Origin: an uncultured Dehalococcoidia bacterium
Lineage (GTDB): Bacteria; Chloroflexota; Dehalococcoidia; Lucifugimonadales; UBA3495
Direction: 5' to 3'
DNA length: 64,000 bases
NCBI GenBank assembly: GCA_958296225.1
Contig: OY282456.1
Location: 3,876,523 to 3,940,522 of the forward strand
The notes beneath the pieces were generated by a model, which saw only the letters and a list, made by a program, of their open reading frames with translations, was not told where the DNA came from and ran no database searches. The first letter of the stretch is position 1. Each line of letters starts with the position of its first letter. This document shows, one piece after another, positions 42,199 to 52,500 of the stretch. The position numbers and the translations under genes were made by a program.

Positions 42199-43503
42199 CT
42201 ACTGCCCGTTCCGTTCCTGCGACCCGTCAGGGTACAGCTCATCCCACAGCGCGTCGCGCCAGTCCACGCCCACGGGCAGGATGGCCTGGGCCGGGCGCAG
42301 CATATAGTAGTTGTCGCCCACGCCGGGGGGAGCGCCGCCCTCGGCCACCGCCCGGGTCGCCTGCAACAACTGCCGGCGGGCGTACACGATAGCCATGTCG
42401 GTGCGGGTCAGGTTCTCCCGCGTCCGGTCAACGACGTGGCCCATGCTTTCCTGCACCGCTACGTCCTGGGCGTTCACGCCGTCGATGCCGCTGAAGGTTT
42501 CCGTCTTTTGCACGGCGCGGTCAATCATCCAGTTGTTTTCGCGGTTCACCCTGGTGCGGAAGCTGTCCCGCATATGCTCGGGGCCTCGGCCATAGCTGCG
42601 GTCCATGTCAATGCGTTCCTGTGCCTCAATAGGGTCGTCGTAGGACAAATCCCAGTTCCAGACCATCACGCTGTGGTCGTCCATGGGCACCCACATATGG
42701 CCGGAGGCCAGGTATCCGACGGGACCGGGCTTGCCCCGGTAGCCGCGCTGGCTGGCGCGAATCTGGTGGAAGGGCATGATGAAGTGATAGGCCCGGATGT
42801 GGTTGCCCTCGTCGCCCAGCGAGCGGATGCCCGCATAGCGGTAGCCGTAATCCGTGATGTCAACTTCCAGTTCCGGCGGCCTGCCCTGCACGTGGGGCGA
42901 GTCGATGCGCAGGCCGGCGTGGGTCGTGTCCGCGCGCAGCGTGCGGTGCAGGATGGTGGCGTGGGCCGAGTCGATGCCGCCTTCCAGCGCTTGCAGCCAG
43001 TTGCACTCCTGGATGTTCTTGGTAACGTGGCGGTGGGTCTCCGGCACGGCGGCCCACTCGAACCGGGGCGGCGGCGGCATCTGCGCTTTCGGCCCCATAT
43101 ACGCCCAGATGACGCCGCCCAGTTCCAGCGTGGGATAGGCGACCGTTTGCATCTTGGACGGAAAATCGCTGTCCGCCGGCTCGTTCATCATATCGACGCA
43201 CTGGCCGTTCACGTCGAACTTCCAGCCGTGATAGACGCAGCGCAGGCCGCACTCCTCGTTGCGCCCCAGCCACAGGGACGCCAGCCGGTGGGGGCACAGC
43301 TCTTCCAGCAAACCGATGCGGCCGTCGGTATCGCGGAAGGCGATTAACTGCTCGCCCAGCAGCTTGACGCGCACGGGCTCGCCGTCGGGCTCCGCAAGCT
43401 CCCAGGACAGCAGGGCGGGCATCCAGTAGCGGCGCATCAGCTCGCCCATGGGCGTGCCGGGGCCAACCTGGGTCAAGGTTATATTGTCTGCCTGTGAAAT
43501 CAT
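42199..43503 (-). CDS. Rieske (2Fe-2S) aromatic-ring-hydroxylating oxygenase-type protein
   Basis: A 434-residue oxygenase component. The Rieske cluster motif is CPHRLASLWLG...CGLRCVYHGWKFD, giving the Cys-x-His and Cys-x-x-His ligands. The N-terminal LMRRYWMPALLSWEL and the catalytic-domain segment QECNWLQALEGGIDSAHATILH, with His and Asp for the mononuclear iron, place it with phthalate-dioxygenase-type enzymes. It needs a separate reductase, not found in the window. The start at 43503 is set by a GGAGG; the track start at 43662 is rejected. The substrate is unknown, but the nearby amidohydrolase and LLM genes suggest aromatic or amide breakdown. Confidence 0.9.
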   Translation of the reverse strand: MISQADNITLTQVGPGTPMGELMRRYWMPALLSWELAEPDGEPVRVKLLGEQLIAFRDTDGRIGLLEELCPHRLASLWLGRNEECGLRCVYHGWKFDVNGQCVDMMNEPADSDFPSKMQTVAYPTLELGGVIWAYMGPKAQMPPPPRFEWAAVPETHRHVTKNIQECNWLQALEGGIDSAHATILHRTLRADTTHAGLRIDSPHVQGRPPELEVDITDYGYRYAGIRSLGDEGNHIRAYHFIMPFHQIRASQRGYRGKPGPVGYLASGHMWVPMDDHSVMVWNWDLSYDDPIEAQERIDMDRSYGRGPEHMRDSFRTRVNRENNWMIDRAVQKTETFSGIDGVNAQDVAVQESMGHVVDRTRENLTRTDMAIVYARRQLLQATRAVAEGGAPPGVGDNYYMLRPAQAILPVGVDWRDALWDELYPDGSQERNGQ

Positions 43504-43624
43504 CGGCGCATACCTCCTGTTGCTCGGATTAGAGTAGCAGTTAGCAGGGAGTTTTGCTATGCTGTCGTCCCCAGCACAATGAATAGTGACGCAACCACAA
43601 CCCGCCGGGCAAGGAAATTTCGCA

Positions 43625-44152
43625 ATGACTACGATGGCAACACTGAATGATGTCCGCTCCAACCTGATACAGCGGGGCTACCCGCCGGAACAGGTTGACG
43701 CGATGCTGGACCTGGCCGGGCGCATGATGCTGGAGGGGGCGCTGGCGTCGAAAGACGACCTGAACCAACTGCGCAACGAGTTCGCGGAGTTCAAAGTCGA
43801 GATGAACCAGCGGTTCGCTGAGGTGCACGTTGAGATGAACCAGCGGTTCGCTGAGATGCGCGTCGAGATGAACCAGAAATTCGCAGAGATGCACATTGAG
43901 ATGAACGAGCGGCTCGCTGAGATGCGCGTTGAGATGAACCAGAAGTTCGACGATATGCGTGTCGAAATGAGCGAGCGGCTCGCTGAGATGCGCGTTGAGA
44001 TGAGCCAGAAATTCGCCGAGCAGGACGTGCGGGCCAGCAATTTTGAGAACCGAATCATAAAATGGGTGTTCGGGGCCGTATTTGCCGGCGTTGTCCTCAA
44101 CACCGGCATAACCAGCCTGTTGTTGGTAATACTCCCCAGGCTTGTTGACTAG
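43625..44152 (+). CDS. Coiled-coil protein with C-terminal membrane anchor
   Basis: A 175-residue protein of unknown function resembling DUF1640/CCDC90-type layouts. The N-terminal part (TLNDVRSNLIQRGYPPEQVDAMLDLAGRMM) is helical. Then come about nine 11-residue units of the type VEMNQRFAEMR, and a C-terminal transmembrane helix (WVFGAVFAGVVLNTGITSLLLVIL). An AAGGA upstream supports ATG 43625. The 11-residue period gives a right-handed or stalk-like coiled coil. It is divergent from the Rieske gene. Confidence 0.65.
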   Translation: MTTMATLNDVRSNLIQRGYPPEQVDAMLDLAGRMMLEGALASKDDLNQLRNEFAEFKVEMNQRFAEVHVEMNQRFAEMRVEMNQKFAEMHIEMNERLAEMRVEMNQKFDDMRVEMSERLAEMRVEMSQKFAEQDVRASNFENRIIKWVFGAVFAGVVLNTGITSLLLVILPRLVD

Positions 44153-44318
44153 AGACCGCAGTGTTTGGCAGCGGCGCGTGGCTTACTCTCACGCCGCAAA
44201 CCGCATCGCGCGCCGCGCGCCGTCCGGCAAGCGGCAGCAAGATATGTGATTCGGCAGCCTGCGTTAATCTCCATCCTCTGTATCTATCCTGCCAATTCGC
44301 GCCCGCGAGGTTTTGCCG

Positions 44319-45104
44319 ATGCCAATTGTAGATACCCACGTGCATATCGGTCGCAACCACTATGAGCCGGTGGAGATGCTGCTGGCGCAGATGGAGCTGA
44401 ACGACGTCGCCCGCACGGTGCTGGTGCAGTCCACGGCGACGCTGGATAACTCCTACGTGCTGGAATGCCGGCAGCGGTTCCCGGAGCGGCTGGCGGTGGT
44501 GTGCCGCGTTGACGTGGACGACCCGACGGCGCCGGATACGCTGGACGGCCTCCACGCCGCCGGGGCGGAAACCCTGCGCATCCGCAACTTCCAGCGCTCG
44601 CCGGGCAACGACCCCCTGCGCATCTGGCGGGCCGCGGCCGGCCTGGGTCTGTCGGTAAGCGTGGGCGGCCCGGCGGAAGGTTTCGCCTCTGCCGAGTTCG
44701 CCGCTCTGGTGGCGGAACTGCCTCAGCTGACCGTCATCATTGAGCATCTGGCCGGCATGGGCATCCACGCCATCGGCGCGCCGGCAATGCCGCCGGATGA
44801 CGTGTTCCGCCGGGCGTTGACGCTGGCCCGTTTCCCCAACACGGTCATCAAAATTCACGGCCTGGGCGAAATCAGCGACCCGCCGTTCCCATACCGGAAC
44901 ACGCCGCCCTACGTGCGGATGGCCTACGACGCTTTCGGCCCGGAGCGGATGATTTGGGGTTCCGACTGGCCCCGAGTTACCAACCGGGAAGGGTATCGCA
45001 ATTCGCTGCGCTACACCTGGGAACAGATGGCCGGCTGGTGTCCACAGGCAGATTTGGAACGCATATTTGGCGGGACGGCGTTAGCTTTATGGCGGTTTTC
45101 GTAA
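44319..45104 (+). CDS. Amidohydrolase family protein (TIM-barrel)
   Basis: A 261-residue amidohydrolase-2-type protein. It begins MPIVDTHVHIGRN, the metal-binding D-x-H-x-H motif. A central HLAGMGIH segment follows an LTVIIEHL strand with a metal-ligand type His. The C-terminal ERMIWGSDWPR carries the conserved Asp. The family includes decarboxylases and lactonases that act on carboxylic acids. No signal peptide. GCGAGG precedes the ATG. The 166-bp gap before it holds an imperfect inverted GC-rich repeat (around 44175-44206) and no gene that I can support. Confidence 0.88.
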   Translation: MPIVDTHVHIGRNHYEPVEMLLAQMELNDVARTVLVQSTATLDNSYVLECRQRFPERLAVVCRVDVDDPTAPDTLDGLHAAGAETLRIRNFQRSPGNDPLRIWRAAAGLGLSVSVGGPAEGFASAEFAALVAELPQLTVIIEHLAGMGIHAIGAPAMPPDDVFRRALTLARFPNTVIKIHGLGEISDPPFPYRNTPPYVRMAYDAFGPERMIWGSDWPRVTNREGYRNSLRYTWEQMAGWCPQADLERIFGGTALALWRFS

Positions 45105-45138
45105 GAGGGATGCACGAAAGCACAGCCACCGTCACCCT

Positions 45139-45167
45139 TTGACATAATAATCGTCAACCGCCGTTAT
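45139..45167 (+). promoter_or_regulatory. Candidate promoter of the first substrate-binding protein gene
   Basis: A perfect -35 TTGACA (45139-45144) is followed 17 bp later by CGTTAT (45162-45167). A TACAAT at 45176-45181 is an alternative -10. It lies about 95 bp upstream of the start codon in the 158-bp gap after the amidohydrolase gene. Confidence 0.4.
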
Positions 45168-45262
45168 CAACGTGATACAATAGTTGCCATCTTTATCAGG
45201 CTGCACGAGTTCCGCAAACGCGGGGCCCAATCTACACTGGCAGCCATGGAGGCCAATTACCG

Positions 45263-46534
45263 ATGAGCCGATTCACCAAGTACATTGCCGGCGCCGCAAT
45301 CCTGCTGGCGCTGGCCGCGGCCCTGGCCTGCGGGAACCAGGACGCCACGACCCCGGCCCAACCCGGCGATACCGGCGGAACACAGCCCACTGCGATGGCG
45401 CAGGAGCCTACGGCCATGGCTATGGAACCCACTGCGATGATGCAGCAGGAGCCTACGGCTATGGCCCAGGAACCCACGGCCATGGCCATGGAGCCTACGG
45501 CCATGGCTATGGAAGCCACCGCCGCGCCCACCGCTACCGAGTCCACCGCGATGACCAACCAGGGCGACAGCCGTCTGGCTACCGTCCAGAGCCGGGGCAC
45601 TCTGATTTGCGCCAGCAACAACAGCCTCGCCGGTTTCGGCTACATCAACGACGCCGGCAACACCATCGGCTTTGACATTGACCTCTGCCGCGCCGTGGCC
45701 GCCGCCGTGCTGGGCGACGCCGACGCCGTAGAGTTTCGCCCCACTACCGCCGCCGAGCGCGGCCCCACGATGCAGTCGGGCGAAGTGGATATGATGTCCC
45801 GCAACACCACCTGGACCACCTCCCGCAACGCCCAGTGGGGCAACTTCGCGCCCACGATGTTCTACGACGGGCAGGGCTTCATGGTGCCGACCAACCTGGG
45901 CCTCTCCGGTATGCTGGATCTGGAAGGCGCGGCGGTATGCGTGCAGCAGGGCACCACTACCGAACTGAACTTGCAGGACTTCATCAATCAGAACAATCTG
46001 AGCATCCAGGTTTCCACCTTCCCCGACAACATCTCCACCAACGAAGCCTACCTCGCCGGGCAGTGCGACGCTCTGACTACCGACCGCTCCGGCCTGGTCA
46101 GCACCCGCGCCGGCTTTGCGAATCCCGACGACCATGTAATTCTGGCCGGCACCATATCCGAGGAGCCGTTGGGGCCGGTGGTTCCCCATGGCGACGAGCA
46201 ATGGTATGACCTGGTTACCGCCGTAATGGCCATCCTCATCTATGCCGAAGCCTACGGCGTTACCTCCGACAGCGTGCCCACCGCCGTCACCGGCAACACC
46301 GCCGTTGACCGGCTGTTTGGCCTGGAAGGCGCCTACGGACAGGAAACCATGGGCCTCTCGGACACCGCGGCCCAGGACATCATCCGCGCCGTGGGCAACT
46401 ATGGCGAGATTTACGACCGCCACCTGACCCCGCTGGGCCTGACGCGGGAAGGCAGCCGCAACGCCCTGTGGTCGGCCGCCCCCTGCACCGACTGCCCCAA
46501 GGGCGGCCAGATTTATACCGCGCCGCTGCGGTAG
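45263..46534 (+). CDS. Amino-acid ABC transporter substrate-binding lipoprotein 1 (AapJ/BztA-like)
   Basis: A 423-residue extracellular solute-binding protein of the polar amino-acid class. Signal peptide with lipobox ALAC, lipidated at Cys23. Residues about 40-95 are a low-complexity linker made of repeated EPTAMA units. The binding domain then follows: GTLICASNNSLAGFGYIND, IGFDIDLCRAVAAAVLG, GEVDMMSRNTTWTTSRNAQWG, GQCDALTTDRSGL, and the C-terminal APCTDCPKGGQIY. These are the diagnostic segments of AapJ-type proteins that bind general L-amino acids. No permease or ATPase gene follows; instead two paralogues do. The linker is longer than in the other two copies. Confidence 0.9.
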   Translation: MSRFTKYIAGAAILLALAAALACGNQDATTPAQPGDTGGTQPTAMAQEPTAMAMEPTAMMQQEPTAMAQEPTAMAMEPTAMAMEATAAPTATESTAMTNQGDSRLATVQSRGTLICASNNSLAGFGYINDAGNTIGFDIDLCRAVAAAVLGDADAVEFRPTTAAERGPTMQSGEVDMMSRNTTWTTSRNAQWGNFAPTMFYDGQGFMVPTNLGLSGMLDLEGAAVCVQQGTTTELNLQDFINQNNLSIQVSTFPDNISTNEAYLAGQCDALTTDRSGLVSTRAGFANPDDHVILAGTISEEPLGPVVPHGDEQWYDLVTAVMAILIYAEAYGVTSDSVPTAVTGNTAVDRLFGLEGAYGQETMGLSDTAAQDIIRAVGNYGEIYDRHLTPLGLTREGSRNALWSAAPCTDCPKGGQIYTAPLR

Positions 46535-46574
46535 ATTAACGCGCGCTGCCCCGGACACAACCGTGCAGAGCCGG

Positions 46575-46616
46575 CCGGGGGAACGACTGAGGAAGCGTCA
46601 GTCGTTCCCCCGGTTT
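46575..46616 (+). terminator. Terminator between substrate-binding genes 1 and 2
   Basis: CCGGGGGAACGACTGA pairs perfectly over 16 bp with TCAGTCGTTCCCCCGG across a 7-nt loop, then TTT. It sits 40 bp after the stop of gene 1, so gene 1 is probably a separate transcript. Confidence 0.75.
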
Positions 46617-46673
46617 CTATGTCCGGCCACGCCCGGAGTGATGCCGGACGGTCAAAACGCGATTGGCATAGCC

Positions 46674-46696
46674 CCCTCTCCCTTGACGGGAGAGGG
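46674..46696. repeat. Small palindromic REP-like element
   Basis: CCCTCTCCC / GGGAGAGGG with a TTGAC loop, a common form of intergenic palindrome. Another CCCTCCGGGAGAGGG-like sequence is at about 20660. The remaining 46535-46851 gap shows only the terminator and this element. Confidence 0.5.
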
Positions 46697-46851
46697 CCGG
46701 GGAGAGGGTGAGCGGGTTCCGGTTGAGATACGCCCTTTAAAAGTCGCGTTTCCTTTCGGATAACTGTGATATTTTGATGCGGGTATATCCTTGCCCCGTC
46801 CTGCTCCCGGAGGGAAGGGGGTTCGGAACACTGCGCCGGGGAGGGCCAAAA

Positions 46852-48012
46852 ATGGCAATAATGCAGCGCTATGGCAGGTACTTTGTCGGAGCGGTCGCCA
46901 TGCTGGCATTGGCGGCCGTGCTGGCTTGCGGCGGGCGGGAGCCCCCGGTTCCCGCCCCGCCCGCCGCAACGGCGACGCCGTCCCCAACCGCGGCCGCCCC
47001 CACCGCGCCGGCCGCGACCGAGGCGGTATCCGGCGCCGGCCCGGCCGGACGCCTCGGCATTGTAAAAGGTCGGGGCGTCCTGATCTGCGCCAGCAACAAC
47101 ACCGTCGCCGGTTTCGGCTACGTCAACGACGCCGGCAACACCGTCGGCTTTGACGCTGACCTGTGCCGCGCCGTGGCCGCCGCCGTGCTGGGCAGCCCCG
47201 ACGCCGTGGAGTTTCGCCCCGTCACCGCCGCCGAGCGCGGCCCCACGATACAGTCCGGCGAAGTGGATATGATGTCCAACACCACCACCTGGACCACCTC
47301 CCGCAACGCGCAATGGGGCAACTTCGCGCCCACGATGTTCTATGACGGACAGGGGTTTATGGCGCCGGCCGGCCTGGGCATTTCCAGCATTATGGAACTG
47401 GACAACGCGGCGGTCTGCGTGCTGCAAGGCACCACTACCGAGCTGAATTTGCAGGACTTCATCAACCAGAACAACCTGAACATTGCCGTCTCAACCTTTG
47501 CTGACGACATTGCCACTGATGAAGCCTACCGCAGCGGCCAGTGCGATGCTCTGACTACCGACCGCTCCGGGCTGGTCAGCACGCGCTCCGGTTTTGAGAA
47601 CCCCGATGCGCATATCATCCTGCCCGGCACCATTTCCGAGGAACCGCTGGGGCCGCTGGTTCCTCACGGCGATGAGCAGTGGTACGACATCGTTACTGCG
47701 GTAATGGCGATCCTCATCTACGCTGAAGCCTACGGCGTTGCCGCCGACAACGTTCCCGCCGCCCCCACCGGCAACACCGCCGTGGACCGGCTGTTCGGAC
47801 TGGAAGGCTCCTGGGGGCAGGGCGACCTGGGGCTGGAGGACACCGTGGCCCAGGACATCATCCGCGCCGTCGGCAACTACGGCGAGATTTACGACCGCCA
47901 CCTGACGCCGCTGGGCCTGGAACGGGAAGGCAGCCGCAACGCCCTGTGGTCGGCCGCCCCTTGCGCCGGCTGTCCCAAAGGCGGCCAGATTTACGCCGCG
48001 CCGCTGCGTTAG
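46852..48012 (+). CDS. Amino-acid ABC transporter substrate-binding lipoprotein 2
   Basis: A 386-residue paralogue of protein 1. The start at 46852 is set by GGGGAGGG; the extension to 46774 is rejected. The lipobox is VLAC, with Cys26 lipidated. A Pro/Ala/Thr linker (residues about 30-65) precedes the binding domain. All the family segments recur (GVLICASNNTVAGFGYVND, GEVDMMSNTTTWTTSRNAQWG, GQCDALTTDRSGL, APCAGCPKGGQIY). It is very close to protein 1 in the binding domain, while the linker is unrelated in sequence. Probably surface-exposed amino-acid capture. Confidence 0.9.
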   Translation: MAIMQRYGRYFVGAVAMLALAAVLACGGREPPVPAPPAATATPSPTAAAPTAPAATEAVSGAGPAGRLGIVKGRGVLICASNNTVAGFGYVNDAGNTVGFDADLCRAVAAAVLGSPDAVEFRPVTAAERGPTIQSGEVDMMSNTTTWTTSRNAQWGNFAPTMFYDGQGFMAPAGLGISSIMELDNAAVCVLQGTTTELNLQDFINQNNLNIAVSTFADDIATDEAYRSGQCDALTTDRSGLVSTRSGFENPDAHIILPGTISEEPLGPLVPHGDEQWYDIVTAVMAILIYAEAYGVAADNVPAAPTGNTAVDRLFGLEGSWGQGDLGLEDTVAQDIIRAVGNYGEIYDRHLTPLGLEREGSRNALWSAAPCAGCPKGGQIYAAPLR

Positions 48013-48052
48013 GCGCCCCCCCATATACCCTATCAGCGGAGAAAGAATCGGA

Positions 48053-49186
48053 ATGAAAAAGCAGTATCTCCATTATATCGCCGGCGCGGCGGCGCTGCTG
48101 GCGCTGACGCTGGCGGCGGCCTGTACGCAACAGGAAACGCCGGCGCCGCCGCCGGCGACACCTTCCGGGGAAGCCGTGGCCGCGTCGCCGGCCGCCGAGG
48201 CCGTAGCGGCCACGGCTCAGGAGGGCCGGCTGGCCGCCGTGCGCAGCCGGGGCCGCCTGATTTGCGCCAGCAACAACGCCATTCCCGGCTTTGGCTATCT
48301 TGACGAGGGCAACAACGTGGGGTTTGACGTTGACCTGTGCCGCGCCGTCGCCGCCGCCGTGCTGGGCGCCGCCGCCGACGTTGAGGTGCGCCCGGTTACC
48401 GCCACCGAAATGGGGGCTACCCTCCAGTCCGGCGAAGTCGATATGCTGGCCCGCACCGTAACCGTAACCACCTCCCGCGAAACCCAATGGGGCAACTTTG
48501 CCCAGACGATGTACTACGACGGCCAGGGCTTTATCGTGCGCCAGGCCGACGGGCTGACCGGCGCGCAGGAACTGGCCGGGGCCACCGTCTGCGTAACCCA
48601 GGGCACCACCACCGAACTGAACCTGCAAGACTTTTCCAACCTCTACGACCTGGGCATCACCGCCAAAACCTTTGAGCGCACCGACGTGGCCGTGGACGCC
48701 TACCGCAACGGCCAGTGCGACGCCTTCACCACCGACCACTCCGGGCTGTACGCCTATCGCAGCGGCTTTGAGGATAAGGATGAACACATCGTCCTGCCCG
48801 ACACCATCTCCGAGGAACCCCTGGGGCCCGGCGTGCCCCACGGCGATGAGCAGTGGTACGACATCGTGAAAGCGGTAATGGCCATCATCATCTACGCCGA
48901 AGCCTACGGCGTAACCTCAGACACCGTGCCGGCCGCCAAAACCGGCAACTCCGCCGTGGACCGGCTGTTCGGACTGGAAGGCTCCTGGGGCCAGACCGAC
49001 CTGGGCCTCAGCCCAACTGCCGCCCAGGACGTCATCCGCGCCGTGGGCAACTACGGCGAGATTTACGACCGCTACATGGCCCCCCTGGGCCTGGTGCGGG
49101 AAGGCGGACGCAACGCCCTGTGGCCCACCGCGCCCTGCGCCGACTGCCCCAAAGGCGGGCAGCTCTATTCCATACCCCTGCGCTAA
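48053..49186 (+). CDS. Amino-acid ABC transporter substrate-binding lipoprotein 3
   Basis: A 377-residue paralogue, more diverged than the other two. The lipobox is AAAC with Cys24. A shorter Pro/Ala linker is followed by GRLICASNNAIPGFGYLDEG, GEVDMLARTVTVTTSRETQWG, GQCDAFTTDHSGLYAYRSGF and APCADCPKGGQLY. Changes around the binding cleft (MLARTVTVTT instead of MMSNTTTWTT; YDLGITAKTFERTDVAVDAY) suggest a different amino-acid preference. It is 40 bp after gene 2, probably co-transcribed. The CRISPR leader region begins after it. Confidence 0.9.
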   Translation: MKKQYLHYIAGAAALLALTLAAACTQQETPAPPPATPSGEAVAASPAAEAVAATAQEGRLAAVRSRGRLICASNNAIPGFGYLDEGNNVGFDVDLCRAVAAAVLGAAADVEVRPVTATEMGATLQSGEVDMLARTVTVTTSRETQWGNFAQTMYYDGQGFIVRQADGLTGAQELAGATVCVTQGTTTELNLQDFSNLYDLGITAKTFERTDVAVDAYRNGQCDAFTTDHSGLYAYRSGFEDKDEHIVLPDTISEEPLGPGVPHGDEQWYDIVKAVMAIIIYAEAYGVTSDTVPAAKTGNSAVDRLFGLEGSWGQTDLGLSPTAAQDVIRAVGNYGEIYDRYMAPLGLVREGGRNALWPTAPCADCPKGGQLYSIPLR

Positions 49187-49598
49187 CCGCCCAACTCCCG
49201 CCGCCCTTCCGCCCCCGCCGGTTTTTACCGGGATAGATTTGCCGGGATAGAATAGACTGGATAAACAGGATTTGCCGGTTCCGCAATCCTGAAATCCGGT
49301 TTATACTGCGCGCGCAGGGACAGACCCGGCGGCAAGCGGCCCTGACCGCCGGCAACATGAAGGAACCGGGCCCACCGCAAAAGCCGTTCGCGCCGGCGCC
49401 GCTGGCGGTGAACCGCCGGGCCGCCGCAACTTAACAACCGAATAACCCGGCGCTTCCCGGCCGCCGGCCACGTCCGCCGGCCGGAAGGACTCAAACAGCT
49501 GTGGACACCGCCGGGGTGTATCTGGTAAGATGCGGCTACCGGCGCAGCATCATTCCTTTGGCAAATATAGTGGCAGGGTCACTATCAAAACGCCAAGG
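49187..49598 (+). promoter_or_regulatory. Non-coding region, presumed CRISPR leader
   Basis: 412 bp without a supportable gene between the third binding-protein gene and the first CRISPR repeat. The left part holds two copies of ATTTGCCGG around GATAGAATAGACTGGATAAA. TATACT at 49302 is a possible -10. The last 80 bp (CATCATTCCTTTGGCAAATATAGTGGC...) are richer in A/T than the surroundings, as expected of a leader. It lies on the 5' side of the array as judged from repeat orientation. Which part acts as leader is inferred. Confidence 0.5.
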
Positions 49599-52500
49599 GG
49601 TTCCCCCGCACACGCGGGGATAGTCCCGATTCCGCCGCGCCGGGCACAATATGCGCTTGGGTTCCCCCGCACACGCGGGGATAGTCCGTTCGTCACAGCC
49701 TTCTCCTGAGCCCCCGTTGCGGTTCCCCCGCACACGCGGGGATAGTCCCCGGAGGTTGCCGCCGGCAGTGCCAGCCCGAACGGTTCCCCCGCACACGCGG
49801 GGATAGTCCGCGTCATACGGTTTTCTGCTCACCGGCGATGTCGGTTCCCCCGCACACGCGGGGATAGTCCTAGCCAGCCCTCCCTAATCGGGCAAACGTT
49901 TGAGGTTCCCCCGCACACGCGGGGATAGTCCGGCTATCTCCACTGAGCCCGTATTCCCGCCGCCGGTTCCCCCGCACACGCGGGGATAGTCCGACTTCAA
50001 GACGGCGCCGTTCCTCTTCGCTAACGGTTCCCCCGCACACGCGGGGATAGTCCTGGTACGCGCGCAGTCCGTCGTATTCCCGATTCGGTTCCCCCGCACA
50101 CGCGGGGATAGTCCGCCACGCAGTGCCAGGCCAGCGTTCCGGGCTGAGGTTCCCCCGCACACGCGGGGATAGTCCGCGCCAACTCCCGTTGCCCATCGTC
50201 CACGTCCGGGTTCCCCCGCACACGCGGGGATAGTCCCCAGCATATTTATCAACTCATGGCACGGGGGCAGGTTCCCCCGCACACGCGGGGATAGTCCTTA
50301 AGCCGGCCGGCCGGCTGACCGGGAGGGCTGGGTTCCCCCGCACACGCGGGGATAGTCCTTGTCAGAGTGGAGGTCGTCCCGGTCTGCCGGAGGTTCCCCC
50401 GCACACGCGGGGATAGTCCCTGGGATGACATCGCGGCCAGTCTGCAGACCGCGGTTCCCCCGCACACGCGGGGATAGTCCATACTCTGTGCTTTCCACCA
50501 CCAGGGATACGGTGGTTCCCCCGCACACGCGGGGATAGTCCGCTGAACCCGGTCGCAATCATGGGCACCAGAAAGGTTCCCCCGCACACGCGGGGATAGT
50601 CCGTATGGCTGCTCCACGCCGCACCAAATTGCAGGGGTTCCCCCGCACACGCGGGGATAGTCCGCCATTCAAATAGCCGTCGGGATGTTGGGGTAGGGTT
50701 CCCCCGCACACGCGGGGATAGTCCGGCCAGGCAATTCGTCGTTGCGACACATGATGCGGTTCCCCCGCACACGCGGGGATAGTCCGCCTACGCTGGGGTC
50801 GGCGGGGCCCTTGCCGGCGGTTCCCCCGCACACGCGGGGATAGTCCCCAGATAGACGCCTCGACCTGGTACGACGACGAGGTTCCCCCGCACACGCGGGG
50901 ATAGTCCGGAGCATCCAAATGTCAACCACTCTCACCGTGAGGTTCCCCCGCACACGCGGGGATAGTCCTGGGCTTATGATGGGCCCGACACGTCGCCCCT
51001 GGGTTCCCCCGCACACGCGGGGATAGTCCCCGGGCAACGTCAGAGAGGACGACGAATCAGGCGGTTCCCCCGCACACGCGGGGATAGTCCGGGTTCCAAA
51101 ATCGGTTACAGGTATCGCCAGTAGGTTCCCCCGCACACGCGGGGATAGTCCGCCATTTTTGACACTCGCCGGATGCGCGCGGCAGGTTCCCCCGCACACG
51201 CGGGGATAGTCCGTGAGGGTTCCGCCAATTCCCAGGGGCGAGGTTGGTTCCCCCGCACACGCGGGGATAGTCCCCGATTGGCCAGGCCGCCGCGGCGGAT
51301 GCGCTGGGTTCCCCCGCACACGCGGGGATAGTCCGTAATGCCTTTGCCAACATCAGGTCCTCGTGCCGGTTCCCCCGCACACGCGGGGATAGTCCATGGA
51401 CAGCCATAGGCGCAGCCTATGACGCTATGGTTCCCCCGCACACGCGGGGATAGTCCTCCGGCGCCATCTCCATGCGTCAGCCGGGGACGGGTTCCCCCGC
51501 ACACGCGGGGATAGTCCCGGGTCCAACTTCCGAAGGTCGGCCCAGCATTCGGTTCCCCCGCACACGCGGGGATAGTCCGATGGCGGCCGCCGGGGTGGGG
51601 ACAATCGCGCCGGTTCCCCCGCACACGCGGGGATAGTCCTGTAATGCTCGTCGTGGCAACAGGCGTGGATAGGGTTCCCCCGCACACGCGGGGATAGTCC
51701 TGTCAGCGTCAGGCGCGATGCTGGCGATTGCAAGGTTCCCCCGCACACGCGGGGATAGTCCTATCCGCTCCGGCGGTTCTGGAGGCAGCATTGCGGTTCC
51801 CCCGCACACGCGGGGATAGTCCCATCGTTAGGCAAGCAACCGGATTCCAGGATGGGGTTCCCCCGCACACGCGGGGATAGTCCTCACTTTGCCGATAGAT
51901 TATCAGCTCTACCGAGGGTTCCCCCGCACACGCGGGGATAGTCCGCAAATTGGAACGCTACGAACCTACAGCAGGCGGGTTCCCCCGCACACGCGGGGAT
52001 AGTCCCAGCAGCAAGGGCATCAGCGCCGCCGCGGCCGTGGTTCCCCCGCACACGCGGGGATAGTCCGTGGGCGGCCCGCCGTTGCGTCCGGGCCCGGTCG
52101 GTTCCCCCGCACACGCGGGGATAGTCCCAAAACGGGCGATTTTTTTGCCGCTCTATTGTGGGTTCCCCCGCACACGCGGGGATAGTCCCTGCTACGCGGA
52201 AGTAACGACCCGGCGAATTCAGGTTCCCCCGCACACGCGGGGATAGTCCTCTCGACAGACCATTGATTCATCACGTTGTGAGGGTTCCCCCGCACACGCG
52301 GGGATAGTCCTGCGACATCTACCCCGAAATGCCGGATGATGAGGGTTCCCCCGCACACGCGGGGATAGTCCCTGCGAACACTGCAACGAGTTTTTCCCCT
52401 TCACGGTTCCCCCGCACACGCGGGGATAGTCCGGTTGATTGACTAACCCACCACCCCAAGCAAGGGGTTCCCCCGCACACGCGGGGATAGTCCGAGCCGG

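Noticed and set aside
49225-49494. 89-codon minus-strand frame upstream of the array
   Set aside because: It has Arg-rich shadow composition, no ribosome site and no domain; the region is better read as the leader.
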